Source: Sphaerotilus uruguayifluvii (lineage in GTDB: Bacteria > Pseudomonadota > Gammaproteobacteria > Burkholderiales > Burkholderiaceae_C). Taken from it: a stretch of DNA of 52,923 nt. A model generated the notes under the pieces. That model searched no databases, was not told where the DNA came from, and saw nothing but the letters and a program-made list of their open reading frames with translations. The position numbers were made by a program, and so were the translations under genes. The DNA is taken from the NCBI RefSeq assembly GCF_013294065.1, contig NZ_JABSNM010000022.1, forward strand, positions 1-52,923. The letters are read 5' to 3'. Positions 40,381 through 49,006 of the stretch are shown here, piece after piece. The number at the start of each line of letters is the position of its first letter. Within the stretch, counting starts at the first letter, position 1.

Positions 40381-41631
40381 TCACTCCTGCTGCTGCAAAT
40401 GCGCCAGCAGGCCCGGCGACACTCTCTTAATCAGCGCATGCAACTGGCCGTTGCGAATATCATCGATGAGCGGCACCATCGGATGCAAATCAAGCGGGGC
40501 TTTGGCCGCGAACGCGGCAAGCTTCTGGCGCAGATGCTCGACAAACTCTGGGTCTACCGCCGCTGTGGCCAATATGTCTTGCAATTCGGCGAAAGCATCG
40601 AGCCGCTCGTGCGACTGCTGCGCATCCATGAAGGCCTCGGTGTCGAGCTGAACTTTTTCCAGCCACAGGCGCTCGTGACCGATGCCGGCGATCTGGGCCA
40701 GCACCTCGCTGCGCAGCTGCGCCTCGAGGCCGAAGAGCTGGCCGTGCGCGCGGGTGCGGCCGTGTACCGTCACCCGGACAGCCCGCGCGGTTGGTCCCTC
40801 GTCCAGCAGCGCCGCCAATGCCTGGCCGATGCACCGGGACACCTCGATCAGCGAGGTACAGGCACTCGCATCCACGCGCACATGCTCCCAGCGCAAGATG
40901 TCGATGAAAAGGCGCTCGACCTGCGAGTGACCGCGATCATCCACCGTGACCAGCACCGCGCCCCGTCGACCACATTCGCGCACATGGCGCCCTTGCAGAT
41001 TGCCGGGGAACACAATCGTGGAAGGACCGGTCCACTGGAAAAACTCATGCACGTGGCCCAGGGCCCAATACTGATAACCCTTGGCGTGCAATTCATCCAC
41101 GGTACAGGGCGCATACGTGGCATGCGCTGCCGACCCTTCCAGAGCGGTATGCAAGACACCGATATTGTAGTAATTGGACAAAGCCGCCGGGTAGCGTTCG
41201 GCCAGATTGGTGGTCGTTTCTTTTTGCTTGAAACTCTGTCCGTGCAAGGCCACCGACAGCCCGTCGATACAAAACGTCTGCGGCTTGCTGGCGGAAAAGC
41301 ATGACACGTTGTCGGGTAAATCAAGTTTTCGGGTCATCTCGCTTTCGGCATCGTGGTTGCCGAACAGCACATACACCGGGATGCCGGCCCGCTTCAGCCG
41401 CCCCATTTCCTTGCAGAAGAAGATCCCCGTGTTGTAGTCGCGCCAAGAACCGTCATACAGGTCACCGGCAATGATCATGAAGTCAACAGCTTCCTCGATG
41501 GCCCGGTCGACCAGTGCGGTCAAGGCGTCTCGCGTTGCGCCGCGCAATTGAGCTACCGGTGCATCTGGATATGCTGACAGTCCCTTGAGCGGACTATCGA
41601 GGTGGATGTCGGCTGCGTGAACAAACTTCAT
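40381..41631 (-). CDS. Metallophosphoesterase, DNA repair exonuclease-like (YhaO/SbcD-like)
   Basis: A 416-aa protein. The calcineurin-like phosphoesterase motifs are complete: FVHAADIHLDSPLKGL (D-x-H), IIAGDLYDG (GD), VLFGNHDAES (GNHD), GVLHTALEG, and YWALGHVHEF (GH-x-H). These bind two metal ions for nuclease activity. The C-terminal ~150 residues form the capping and ATPase-binding part. Its stop overlaps the region of the next gene's ribosome-binding site, so the pair is coupled. An AT-rich 46-bp gap upstream (41632-41677) is the only place for its promoter. It is the SbcD-type partner of the ATPase at 36905-40378. Confidence 0.9.
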   Translation of the reverse strand: MKFVHAADIHLDSPLKGLSAYPDAPVAQLRGATRDALTALVDRAIEEAVDFMIIAGDLYDGSWRDYNTGIFFCKEMGRLKRAGIPVYVLFGNHDAESEMTRKLDLPDNVSCFSASKPQTFCIDGLSVALHGQSFKQKETTTNLAERYPAALSNYYNIGVLHTALEGSAAHATYAPCTVDELHAKGYQYWALGHVHEFFQWTGPSTIVFPGNLQGRHVRECGRRGAVLVTVDDRGHSQVERLFIDILRWEHVRVDASACTSLIEVSRCIGQALAALLDEGPTARAVRVTVHGRTRAHGQLFGLEAQLRSEVLAQIAGIGHERLWLEKVQLDTEAFMDAQQSHERLDAFAELQDILATAAVDPEFVEHLRQKLAAFAAKAPLDLHPMVPLIDDIRNGQLHALIKRVSPGLLAHLQQQE

Positions 41632-41677
41632 GGAATTTTTCTTTGGCAGAATTAGTTTCAGATATAAATATTTTTTA

Positions 41678-41884
41678 TTATTTTAATACCCCCCACTTGA
41701 CCCACTTGTGGCAAGAGGCCGATGGGGCCCGCTGCGTTCGATTCCATCCTCCCCCGACACACTCACCTCGAACGCGGTCATTCTCGTATTCGGCACGGTC
41801 ACGGAAGGTCGAGGCCTGCCGAGGACCAGCCCAATGCGTGCAAGTTGCACAGACTTGCCAGTTCGCTGGCTTGCTGTTGCTCAT
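41678..41884 (-). CDS. Small four-cysteine (zinc-ribbon-like) protein
   Basis: A 68-aa protein that is easy to miss. Its ATG overlaps the stop of the VWA/zincin gene (ATGA at 41881-41884), strong evidence that it is the tenth gene of the cluster. Cysteines at 12, 15, 42 and 58 (VCATCTHW, GECVGG, SASCHKW) suggest one zinc site, with conserved-looking tryptophans at 9, 18, 47, 61 and 64. No signal peptide is present. I do not recognise a named family; small CxxC proteins of this kind often act as adaptors or bind nucleic acid. It ends just before an AT-rich tract. Confidence 0.7.
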   Translation of the reverse strand: MSNSKPANWQVCATCTHWAGPRQASTFRDRAEYENDRVRGECVGGGWNRTQRAPSASCHKWVKWGVLK

Positions 41885-43062
41885 GTCGACTCCTTGTACA
41901 AAGTCAGGGTTTCACCCCATTCGACCGGTGCAGCCGCCAACTCAGGCAGGACCCACATCACCGGGTAGGGTGGACTTTTCTGGGGCGCACGCCCCTTGCC
42001 ATCGGTGAGGAAGATCAGCGCATCGGGTGGATCCTGGGCCGCCAAATCAAAGGGCGGGCGCAGATCCGTACCGCCGCCGCCACGCAAGTGCATGCTGGCG
42101 AGCGCGCTCAAATCTTCGCCGGATCGGAATGTGCGGGCCCGACGGATACGGGTATCGCATTCGACCAGAGTCAGCTCCAGCGCGTGATCGACGCTCATCA
42201 GTTCGGTGATCTCTGCCATGAACAGCGGCAGCAGCCGGCGGGTGCTACCGCTGGTGTCCAGGGCGAGCATCAGACGCAAGCCATCCGGGCGCAGATCTGG
42301 CAGCCACAGGCCGCGATGCCAATGGCGGCGAGAGGGGCGCTCCCAGCCGCGACGCCGCGCCTGCCGTCCGAGCACGAAATCCCGCAGCACGACACGCCAA
42401 GGCAGTCGGGCCGTGGCAGGCGGAAGATCAAGCAGTTGTGCCAGTCCATCGGGAAGATCACCCTGGTGGCGGTTCTGCTTGAGCGCGTCGCGCAGCCGCT
42501 GCTGCCATTGTGCTCGCAGCAGCTCATCCATCGGTTCGCCCAACCCTTTGGGCAGTTCATGCAAATCGAAGGAAGTCGGCAGATCCCGCGTCGATCGGTC
42601 GAGTAGAGCGCTGTAGACCTGCTCGGCACTGCGGCCGCGCAGCGAGGGGAAAAGCACGGCACCCGGCGGCAGTTTGAATCCATCCTGGACCAGCAGCCAG
42701 TTGACTTCATGGTCGATGGCAAGGTTCCAGCGCCAAGCTTGGCGATTCTGTTGCCGCCCCAGATGCCCGGCGACGCAGTGCCAGACCTCATGCGCCATCA
42801 CGAACAGACGCTGCGCAGCATCCAGCGTGGCCAGAAAGTTCGGATTGAAGTAGATCCTGCGCCCATCGGTGGCAGCGGTCGGCAGGCGTGGATCGAGGAC
42901 CAGCTCGACGGCCAGATGCAGCGTCAGCGACGCGGTGAAGGGGTGCCGCAGCAGAAAACGCGAACGATCTTGCTCAAGCTGCTGCAACCAGCGCCGGCGC
43001 CCGGCATCGTCCAGCTCGGTAAGGGCAGGATCAGGCGTGCTGCCGCAGGGAATCGGCTTCAA
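41881..43062 (-). CDS. Putative metallopeptidase with VWA-like domain (DUF2201-like)
   Basis: A 393-aa protein starting at TTG 43062, chosen because a perfect GGAGG lies 5 nt upstream and the codon overlaps the MoxR stop (TTGA). Longer frames run antisense-free into the MoxR gene and are unnecessary. Residues 91-100 are HEVWHCVAGH, a zincin HExxH with a further His, preceded by the RLFVMAHE helix. The C-terminal half is a VWA-like fold with a complete MIDAS: LALDTSGST (D-x-S-x-S), GGGGTDLRPPF (Thr) and FLTDGKG (Asp). MoxR ATPases and VWA proteins form chaperone/remodelling pairs; here the VWA partner also carries a protease-like motif. Cytosolic. Confidence 0.85.
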   Translation of the reverse strand: MKPIPCGSTPDPALTELDDAGRRRWLQQLEQDRSRFLLRHPFTASLTLHLAVELVLDPRLPTAATDGRRIYFNPNFLATLDAAQRLFVMAHEVWHCVAGHLGRQQNRQAWRWNLAIDHEVNWLLVQDGFKLPPGAVLFPSLRGRSAEQVYSALLDRSTRDLPTSFDLHELPKGLGEPMDELLRAQWQQRLRDALKQNRHQGDLPDGLAQLLDLPPATARLPWRVVLRDFVLGRQARRRGWERPSRRHWHRGLWLPDLRPDGLRLMLALDTSGSTRRLLPLFMAEITELMSVDHALELTLVECDTRIRRARTFRSGEDLSALASMHLRGGGGTDLRPPFDLAAQDPPDALIFLTDGKGRAPQKSPPYPVMWVLPELAAAPVEWGETLTLYKEST

Positions 43063-44258
43063 CGACGCCTCCGCTGATGTGGGGCAGCCGATGCAGCAGG
43101 CAAGGCGTCGTGGGTCACCAGCGCTGCACCATGGTGCTCGGTCCAATGGGTGTAGAGCGGGTGAGAGAACAACGCGCGGGCCTTGTCTCCCTGCGGATCC
43201 TCCTGCTCGATATGCTTCAGCGCTGCCACCATCGACATCACCGCAAAGTCGCTGCCAAAGGTCAGCCCGGCGCGCAGGAAATGGGTCAGCCGCAGCTCGC
43301 GCTGTTCCTCCGGCCCGCTCCACAGATGCTGGGCCAGTCCGGTGGCCACGGCGTGGCGCAGATCCATGCGCTCGGGCAGGTCAAAGGGAATCTCGCCAAG
43401 CAACATCGCATCCAGATCAGGCAGGTCCTGGTGCAGTCGCATGAAGGCGAGGAACTCGGTGGCCGCTGCGGTGCCCACGAGGCCGTGCACCAACAGCTCC
43501 AGGTTGGTGGCATCGAGGCCGTCACTGCGGGTCAGCACATGCGCCACTCGCTCCCAGCTGCGCGGACTGGGCCAACCCCGATCGATGCTGCCGCTCATGT
43601 CGAGAAAGCAGTGCGGGCGATACTTCAGGAAAGCGATCACCATCGGATGCAGTTCACGCTGCTGCGCCCAGGCGATCCAGCCCGGCAGATCCACCTTGAA
43701 CTCAAGATGACAGAAGCGGTTGGCCAGTGCGCTCGACAGCGGCTGGCTGACAGCCCGGTCTTCGCGCCGGTTGCCGGCCGCGCAGATCAGCCAGCCGGGT
43801 GGCACCTGGTAGAGGTCGCCCAAGCGCCTGTCCAGGATCATTTCGTAAGCGGCCACCTGCAGCATCCGGTCGGCCGAAGTAAGCTCATCGAACAGAAGGA
43901 TGCCGCGGCTGTTCGGGTCACGCGGCCATTCGGACGACAGCAGCCAGCGCACCTGATCGCCGTGCGGAACCGGCAGACCACGCAGATCCACCGGCTCGCG
44001 CTGCGACAACCGGATGTCGATGAAGCCGATTCCCTCCTGTGCGCACAGCTCGCGGATCACCGTGCTTTTGCCGACGCCAGGGGCGCCCCAGATCATCAGC
44101 GGCGCCATGCAGGCCGCACCGCCGGGCTGCTCGAGCTGGCGCAACTGGTAACGCAGCAGCTCACGCACCTGCGTGATCGTGGCCGAAGGTGCCAGGGCCG
44201 CTTCCTTGCGGGACGAGCTGGTCTCTTCATCCTGTTGCATGAACCGAGGAAAAGACAT
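43059..44258 (-). CDS. MoxR-family AAA+ ATPase
   Basis: A 399-aa protein. Walker A GAPGVGKST is at 58-66, Walker B GILLFDELTSAD near 137, and sensor 1 is in GWLICAAGNRRED. RLSQREPVDLRGLPVP and LSSALANRFCHLEF match MoxR-type ATPases, including the arginine-finger region. Such enzymes act as hexameric chaperones that remodel or load metal into partner proteins with a VWA domain, here the next gene, which it overlaps by 4 bp. Its own start overlaps the stop of the repeat-rich gene (TGATG). It is the core of the downstream half of the cluster. Confidence 0.9.
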   Translation of the reverse strand: MSFPRFMQQDEETSSSRKEAALAPSATITQVRELLRYQLRQLEQPGGAACMAPLMIWGAPGVGKSTVIRELCAQEGIGFIDIRLSQREPVDLRGLPVPHGDQVRWLLSSEWPRDPNSRGILLFDELTSADRMLQVAAYEMILDRRLGDLYQVPPGWLICAAGNRREDRAVSQPLSSALANRFCHLEFKVDLPGWIAWAQQRELHPMVIAFLKYRPHCFLDMSGSIDRGWPSPRSWERVAHVLTRSDGLDATNLELLVHGLVGTAAATEFLAFMRLHQDLPDLDAMLLGEIPFDLPERMDLRHAVATGLAQHLWSGPEEQRELRLTHFLRAGLTFGSDFAVMSMVAALKHIEQEDPQGDKARALFSHPLYTHWTEHHGAALVTHDALPAASAAPHQRRRR

Positions 44259-46024
44259 CAGGCGGCCTTCCAGAGGGTGTGAGGAAAAGGGTGGTCCGGG
44301 GTGGATACCGGCTCGAATCTGTCTGGCAGTCGGCCACTCAGGATCAGGATCTGGGCCAGCTGCCCGAACTCGGGGCCTGACAGCAGGGAGTCCCCCTGGT
44401 GGGGTGGATCAGCCAGCAGCCGCACCAGATCGCAGCGGACCTGGACCGGGTCGTACCTGATCTGATGAGCCAGAAGCGCCAGGACCTGGCACCGGGGCAG
44501 ATGCTTGAGCAGAAAGTCGTGGGCAGCCCGGCGCAGCGGGGGATGACAGCGCACCGGTGTGGCGTCGGCTTGCAGCATCTGGATCGAGAGACGAGCCAGA
44601 TGCTGGCGTGTCAGCAAGGGCATCGGCCTGTGATCGCGAGCATGAACCAGCATCGCTGCGAAGAATTCCGGGAAGGCCGGCTGATCCTGGCCGCTGTGCG
44701 TCCACCACTCCAGCATCTGCTCGAGGATGTCGGTCTGATAGCAGAGGTCAGCGGCCATCGCGTCGCCCATCCGGGCAGCCTCGGGAAGATGACGACATCC
44801 CTGCCACAGCAGCCAGTCGGCGCGCCAGCCATCTGCACCCAGATCGGATGGCATGCTCCAGCGCCAAGCCAGATGATGACCAGCACGCCGGCGCAAGGAA
44901 TACACCATCAGCCGATGGGCCAGTCTGCATCGGTGCTTCCAGACCGCGGCAGCGTCGATGCCCGATTGCAACATCTTCAGCAATGTCATCAGCACGCCGG
45001 GCAGCAGATCGCTCGTGCACATCGGCAGCACATGACACAGCAAGGTCCAGGCGTTCCGATCACCCGCATCACAGGCCTGCTGCAGCCGCCGAAACGTGCC
45101 GTCATCGATTTCCGCCATCTCGACCGCATCGAGTGACAGCGGCACATGCCCGATGCACCAGACCCGCGTGCCTGTCGCCAGAAGGGTCTCCTGCAGATGG
45201 AGACAGTGCTCCAGCCGCAGTCGTGAAGGCTGGCGCAGGACCAGCGCCTGCAGGGGGCTGTCGGCCAGATCGATCTGGTCGGCCGCCAGGTCGATCTCCA
45301 CCGCAGAGCGAGCCCCGCTGCCTCCGCGCAGATCCAGGCGATCGGTGGCAGCCGTGCCGGTGATGTGTGCCAGTTGCCCGCAGCCAGTGATCTCGATGCG
45401 ACCGACCGGGGCGTGCACCTCTAGCCGCTGCAGCGCAGGAGTCTGGCTGATCGTCAGCCGCTGCAGTGGCATGTCGCAGCGCAGTTGCTGCAACTCCGGA
45501 AGATCGATCAGCAACAGCTCCCGCCAGTTGTGGCCATCGGTGGGCTGCAGCACAAGCGAGTTCGAACCCGTCGTTCCGATCACCACCCGCACGTCGTCCT
45601 GTCTCGCCTCCGACGGCGTATCAGGCAGCGGGCCGATCCGTGCCGAGCGCCAGGAATCCTCTCGCTCGGCCTGGAGCAGAAACTTGCCGCCCTGCCAGCA
45701 GGCGTCAAGCTGCACCAGCTGCGCCTCGATGCGCAGCACGGGCCGTTGCGCTCCCGCATCGATGTGCACGAAGGCAGGGATCGACGCGGGCAGGCGCAGC
45801 CAGGCCAGCGCCGGGCAGCCCTGCACGGTCAGATGGATGTCCTCGCTTCCGTCCAGGTCACGCAGGTCCAGCTCCTGTAGCTCCGGGCTGTCGCACAGAT
45901 CCAGGGCGCGCAGCGTCGGATGAACGATGCGCAGCACGGTGGCCTGCACATCGCAGACCCGTGCGCCACCGGCTGCGTCAGGCTGCGGGCTCAGGATCTG
46001 TTCGGTCCGGTGCCGCATTGGCAT
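44258..46024 (-). CDS. Large hypothetical protein with N-terminal leucine-rich, beta-solenoid-like repeats
   Basis: A 588-aa protein with no named family that I recognise. Residues ~30-320 show repeated short beta-strand and leucine units (LRALDLCDSPELQELDLRDLDG, LQQLRCDMPLQRLTISQTPALQRLEVHAPVGRIEITGCG, DRLDLRGG), suggesting a leucine-rich or beta-solenoid scaffold. Residues ~320-588 are alpha-helical and Trp/His-rich (WTLLCHVLPM, HHLAWRWSMPSD, WRADWLLWQGCRHLPEAARMGDAM). A scaffold joined to a helical region is consistent with a sensor or substrate-binding partner for the MoxR/VWA pair immediately downstream, to which it is translationally coupled; this is inference. MoxR/VWA systems often include a third, variable protein in this position. 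Confidence 0.75.
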   Translation of the reverse strand: MPMRHRTEQILSPQPDAAGGARVCDVQATVLRIVHPTLRALDLCDSPELQELDLRDLDGSEDIHLTVQGCPALAWLRLPASIPAFVHIDAGAQRPVLRIEAQLVQLDACWQGGKFLLQAEREDSWRSARIGPLPDTPSEARQDDVRVVIGTTGSNSLVLQPTDGHNWRELLLIDLPELQQLRCDMPLQRLTISQTPALQRLEVHAPVGRIEITGCGQLAHITGTAATDRLDLRGGSGARSAVEIDLAADQIDLADSPLQALVLRQPSRLRLEHCLHLQETLLATGTRVWCIGHVPLSLDAVEMAEIDDGTFRRLQQACDAGDRNAWTLLCHVLPMCTSDLLPGVLMTLLKMLQSGIDAAAVWKHRCRLAHRLMVYSLRRRAGHHLAWRWSMPSDLGADGWRADWLLWQGCRHLPEAARMGDAMAADLCYQTDILEQMLEWWTHSGQDQPAFPEFFAAMLVHARDHRPMPLLTRQHLARLSIQMLQADATPVRCHPPLRRAAHDFLLKHLPRCQVLALLAHQIRYDPVQVRCDLVRLLADPPHQGDSLLSGPEFGQLAQILILSGRLPDRFEPVSTPDHPFPHTLWKAA

Positions 46025-46401
46025 CAGCCCTGAAGCGGCACCGGCACGGTCTGCTCATGCTCCGCCTTGCCTTGCAGACCGTGGAGCAACTCCCAGACCT
46101 CGCCGTAGACATGGGCGCGCTCATAGCCCTGGGTGCGCCAGACCCGGCTCTTGAAGTTGTCGTAGTCCAGCGCCTCGATGGCGCGACTCATGGCCCGCGC
46201 CACCGCCTCGCGCGGCGCGCGTGCCCGGTAGCGATAATCGTTGCCCCGGGTGATGACAATCTCGCCGAGCTCCGGCAGCCAGTGCTCGCGCAGGTTCTCC
46301 AGGTCGGCCTGATTGCGCGAGCGCACCGTCAGCATGCCGTCGGAGCCATCGTTCGGCTTGCAGACGATGCTGAAAAAACCAATCGGGGTCAGCAACCACA
46401 T
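46024..46401 (-). CDS. Small conserved hypothetical protein
   Basis: A 125-aa protein with a good AGGAG ribosome-binding site. It opens MWLLTPIGFFSIVCKP, has SDGMLTVRSRNQADLENLREHWLPELGEI, then ITRGNDYRYRARAPREAVARAM and DYDNFKSRVWRTQGYERAHVYGEVWELLHGLQ. I recognise this as a recurrent bacterial family of unknown function, often near phosphoesterases and regulators, but cannot name it. The alternating strand/helix pattern suggests a small alpha/beta fold; the DYRYRAR and FKSRV basic motifs could bind nucleotide or nucleic acid. Its stop overlaps the start of the next gene (TGATG). Confidence 0.75.
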   Translation of the reverse strand: MWLLTPIGFFSIVCKPNDGSDGMLTVRSRNQADLENLREHWLPELGEIVITRGNDYRYRARAPREAVARAMSRAIEALDYDNFKSRVWRTQGYERAHVYGEVWELLHGLQGKAEHEQTVPVPLQG

Positions 46402-46430
46402 GGGCAGGTCTCCTGTTTCAAAGGTAGAGG

Positions 46431-46946
46431 TCAGGCGGCACGGCCGCGGCGGGCCCAGCCCATGACGTAATCGCGCTGCTCGGACGTTTCAGGTGATTCG
46501 GGTCGGCGCCTCGATTTCGGGCAGGTGGCCCACAGCCGTGCCAGCTGATCGAGTGCTGCCTGACCGCTCAGCCGGTGTTGCTCGGCCAGCCAGCATCCAA
46601 CGATCACGCCCGTGCGGCCGATGCCGCCCCAGCAGTGCAGGTAGACCTGTCGCCCGGCGGCAAGATGCCGCTCGATCGCGTCGAGTGCACCGTGCGTGAC
46701 CGCATCGCTGGCGGGCACCGAGACATCAAGAATCGGATGACGCTCGTGATGGATGCCTTGCGGCAGCAGATGGGCGTAAGGCGCAAGCTCGCCGCCCTGG
46801 GTCAGGTCGATGAAGGCCTGAACGCCCGCCTCAACCATCGCATTCACCTTGTGACGGGCAGCCTCCTCATCAGAGGCGCCGGGATATTCGCCGGCGTGAA
46901 AGCGCCCCGGCAGGATCTCGTAGCTGTAGAAAGTCGGAACGGTCAT
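46431..46946 (-). CDS. Dual-specificity/tyrosine protein phosphatase-like protein
   Basis: A 171-aa protein from the ATG at 46946, supported by GGAGG 5 nt upstream. The signature VYLHCWGGIGRTG (Cys105-x5-Arg111) is a complete PTP loop with the following Thr, and IDLTQ near 47-50 precedes it as in the DSP/cyclin-dependent kinase inhibitor-like branch. It should remove phosphate from Tyr/Ser/Thr or from phosphoinositide or nucleotide-like substrates in the cytosol. No kinase is in the cluster. It lies 19 nt after the macro-like gene and 29 nt before the next. Confidence 0.87.
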   Translation of the reverse strand: MTVPTFYSYEILPGRFHAGEYPGASDEEAARHKVNAMVEAGVQAFIDLTQGGELAPYAHLLPQGIHHERHPILDVSVPASDAVTHGALDAIERHLAAGRQVYLHCWGGIGRTGVIVGCWLAEQHRLSGQAALDQLARLWATCPKSRRRPESPETSEQRDYVMGWARRGRAA

Positions 46947-46965
46947 CAGTGCCTCCAGCGTGGAA

Positions 46966-48054
46966 TCAGTCCAGGGGGTGGACACAGACCTGCGCCGCGG
47001 TGACGGTGAAACACAGCCCGTTCTTCTTGATCACGGCTTCCCAGTTCGTGAATCCGGCTGGCGGCCGGTACATGAAGAAGCGCGTGTCGTACTGCCCTTC
47101 GACGCCGGTCATCTGGTGCATCGCCGTGGTGGCAGCCGCCTTCACGCCGTCATCGGTCTTGCGCTGCCCCACGTAGAAGTCGTTGCCCGGCCAAGACACA
47201 TGATCCCAGGCGACCACGCTGAACAGGTCGCAGTCGGAGAAGTCGTCGCCGGCTTCCTCGTAGTCGCGGGGCGCGCAGAGCTGGGGCGTGTCCGGATGAT
47301 CCTGGAGCGCACGGACCCGGAGCATCGGGGCACCGAACTGGTCTTGGCTGTCGGGCGTGCTTCTGTAGGGATCGAAGCGCACCAACGCCACATGGGTCAG
47401 CCGTGCGGCATGCTTGTGCAGCAGGGCCTTCAGTGCGGCGATCAGGTGCGGTTCGATCTTGCCCGAGAAATCTCCTGCATATGCACCGCAGCCCAGTCCC
47501 GGCACCGTGATCAGGGCGCGACGACCGCGCCGCGCAGCTTCCTGGTCGGCGTGCAGCAGCACCGGCAGCAGCCGACGCTCGTAGAGCTGGACGAATCCCG
47601 GGCCATGCAGTGCGTTGTCGCGCACGACCTCGTTCCAATCCGCTGGCGTGCAGTCGTTGCCGTTGTCCAGCAGCGCACCCGGCGTGAACAGCAGCGTCGC
47701 CTCGATCGGTTCGGCATGGATTTTCGGCTGACGATGCGTGCCGTCATCGTGCACCTGCACGGGTATGGCCACGCTGATGTCCCCCAGCAGGCCGAGCTCT
47801 CGCAGAGACCAGTCGGAGCCATCCCCGCAGACGGCACTCTCGGCAAAGATCTGGGGCTTGCGGGTCAGGAACAGCGCCTGAAGCATGGGAACCAAATGGT
47901 CCGGTGCGCCTGCGGAGCCCAGCACGTCCGCCAGACGGGCGCCGGGTTGGTCTCGGTCTGCGCGCAGATCCTGGGCGTACTGCTGGATCCGCTGCGCCGT
48001 CAGATCGCTCAGCAGCACCGTGTAGCGGCGGGTATCGGACATCGTGTTGCTCAT
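46966..48054 (-). CDS. Macro-domain-like protein (possible ADP-ribose-binding or hydrolase)
   Basis: A 362-aa protein starting at the ATG at 48054 (AGAGG upstream); the longer frame to 48306 would overlap Sir2 and lacks homology. The central part has TLLFTPGALLDNGND and ALITVPGLGCGAYAGDFSGKIEPHLIAALKALL, which read like the ADP-ribose-binding loops of macro or PARG-type domains (glycine-rich loop followed by a long helix). The C-terminal FSVVAWDHVSWPGNDFYVGQ...DGVKAAATTAMHQMTG is strongly patterned but unassigned. The family call is tentative. A role in removing or reading ADP-ribose would fit the Sir2 neighbour, since both act on NAD derivatives. Confidence 0.55.
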   Translation of the reverse strand: MSNTMSDTRRYTVLLSDLTAQRIQQYAQDLRADRDQPGARLADVLGSAGAPDHLVPMLQALFLTRKPQIFAESAVCGDGSDWSLRELGLLGDISVAIPVQVHDDGTHRQPKIHAEPIEATLLFTPGALLDNGNDCTPADWNEVVRDNALHGPGFVQLYERRLLPVLLHADQEAARRGRRALITVPGLGCGAYAGDFSGKIEPHLIAALKALLHKHAARLTHVALVRFDPYRSTPDSQDQFGAPMLRVRALQDHPDTPQLCAPRDYEEAGDDFSDCDLFSVVAWDHVSWPGNDFYVGQRKTDDGVKAAATTAMHQMTGVEGQYDTRFFMYRPPAGFTNWEAVIKKNGLCFTVTAAQVCVHPLD

Positions 48055-48148
48055 GAAGACACCTCTTCTTTGTTGACGAGTGACGCCCCAAGGAAGCCAA
48101 AGGGCGAGAGAAACATCGGATTCAGAACGCCAGGCTTGACGTTCGTTC

Positions 48149-49006
48149 TCATGCGGAGATCGGTCCCGGCATGCGTTCATGGATGCGGCGCAGCAGCTCC
48201 AGCGCACCGCCTTGCAGGCTGGGCCCGTGGCCAGGGGGCAGACGCGAGCCGTCGGGGTTGAGCCGGATCCAGCGCATACCGGGCCCCCTGGCGAGGCGCT
48301 GGGCAAAGCTGCGCACCGAAACGATGGCCGAGCCCGCGCCGATCTCGAGCACCACCAGGCGGCAGTCCCGGACCTGCGTCAGCCAGTCGTCCAGCGCGTC
48401 GGCCTGGCGTTCGAAAGGCGTCGCGACCCAGGCGGCATCGTCGAACATCAGGATGGCCGGCCGCGCCACCGCACCGCAGTCCGGACAGCGCGGCAGCTCG
48501 CTGATCAGCCGACACTGGGCCTCGTCCACCTCGGGCTGGAAGCTGTCGGCCGACCAGACCCGCTCGCCGCAGGGGCGACTGCACTGCAGCAGGTGGATCG
48601 AGCCATGGCATTCATGCACGTGTGGCAGGCCCGCCCGCTGAAACTGCCCGTCGACATTCGAGGTGAAGACCCGCCCGCCCAGCGCCCGCTCGGCCATCCA
48701 GCGCTTCAGCAGCGCAAAGCCCTCATGCGGCACGGTCTGGCGGTACAGCGCCAGGCGATGGCCGTAGAAGCCCCAGGCCACACGCGCATCGCGGCGGAAA
48801 GCCGCCGGACTGGCGATGTCCTGGAAGCGCAGGCGCTGGCGCCCCAGTGCCGGATAGGCGCGCCAGAAACCCCGAGTGCCACGAAAGTCAGGCAGGCCGG
48901 AATCCACGCCCAGGCCGGCGCCAGCGGCGATCACCAGGGCGTCTGCCGCATGGATCTGCTGGGCGACGTCGTCGATCAGAGGCAGAAGAAGATCGAGATC
49001 GGTCAC
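48149..49006 (-). CDS. Sir2-family NAD-dependent deacetylase/NAD hydrolase
   Basis: A 285-aa protein starting at GTG 49006, which overlaps the AAA+ stop (GTGA) and has AGGAG 7 nt upstream. The NAD-binding GAGLGVDSGLPDFRG is at 29-43, TSNVDG at 115-120, and the catalytic His is in HECHGS (134). A zinc module has CSRPC (142-146) and CPDC (174-177). This is a full sirtuin core, so it could deacylate proteins, ADP-ribosylate, or hydrolyse NAD as defence Sir2 effectors do. An intact zinc module favours a canonical deacylase or ADP-ribosyltransferase over a stripped NADase, but does not settle it. It is translationally coupled to the AAA+ gene. Confidence 0.92.
   Translation of the reverse strand: MTDLDLLLPLIDDVAQQIHAADALVIAAGAGLGVDSGLPDFRGTRGFWRAYPALGRQRLRFQDIASPAAFRRDARVAWGFYGHRLALYRQTVPHEGFALLKRWMAERALGGRVFTSNVDGQFQRAGLPHVHECHGSIHLLQCSRPCGERVWSADSFQPEVDEAQCRLISELPRCPDCGAVARPAILMFDDAAWVATPFERQADALDDWLTQVRDCRLVVLEIGAGSAIVSVRSFAQRLARGPGMRWIRLNPDGSRLPPGHGPSLQGGALELLRRIHERMPGPISA

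Noticed and set aside
41632..41700. AT-rich tract as a second replication origin
   Set aside because: It has no iterons or DnaA boxes, and its position fits a promoter for the metallophosphoesterase gene.
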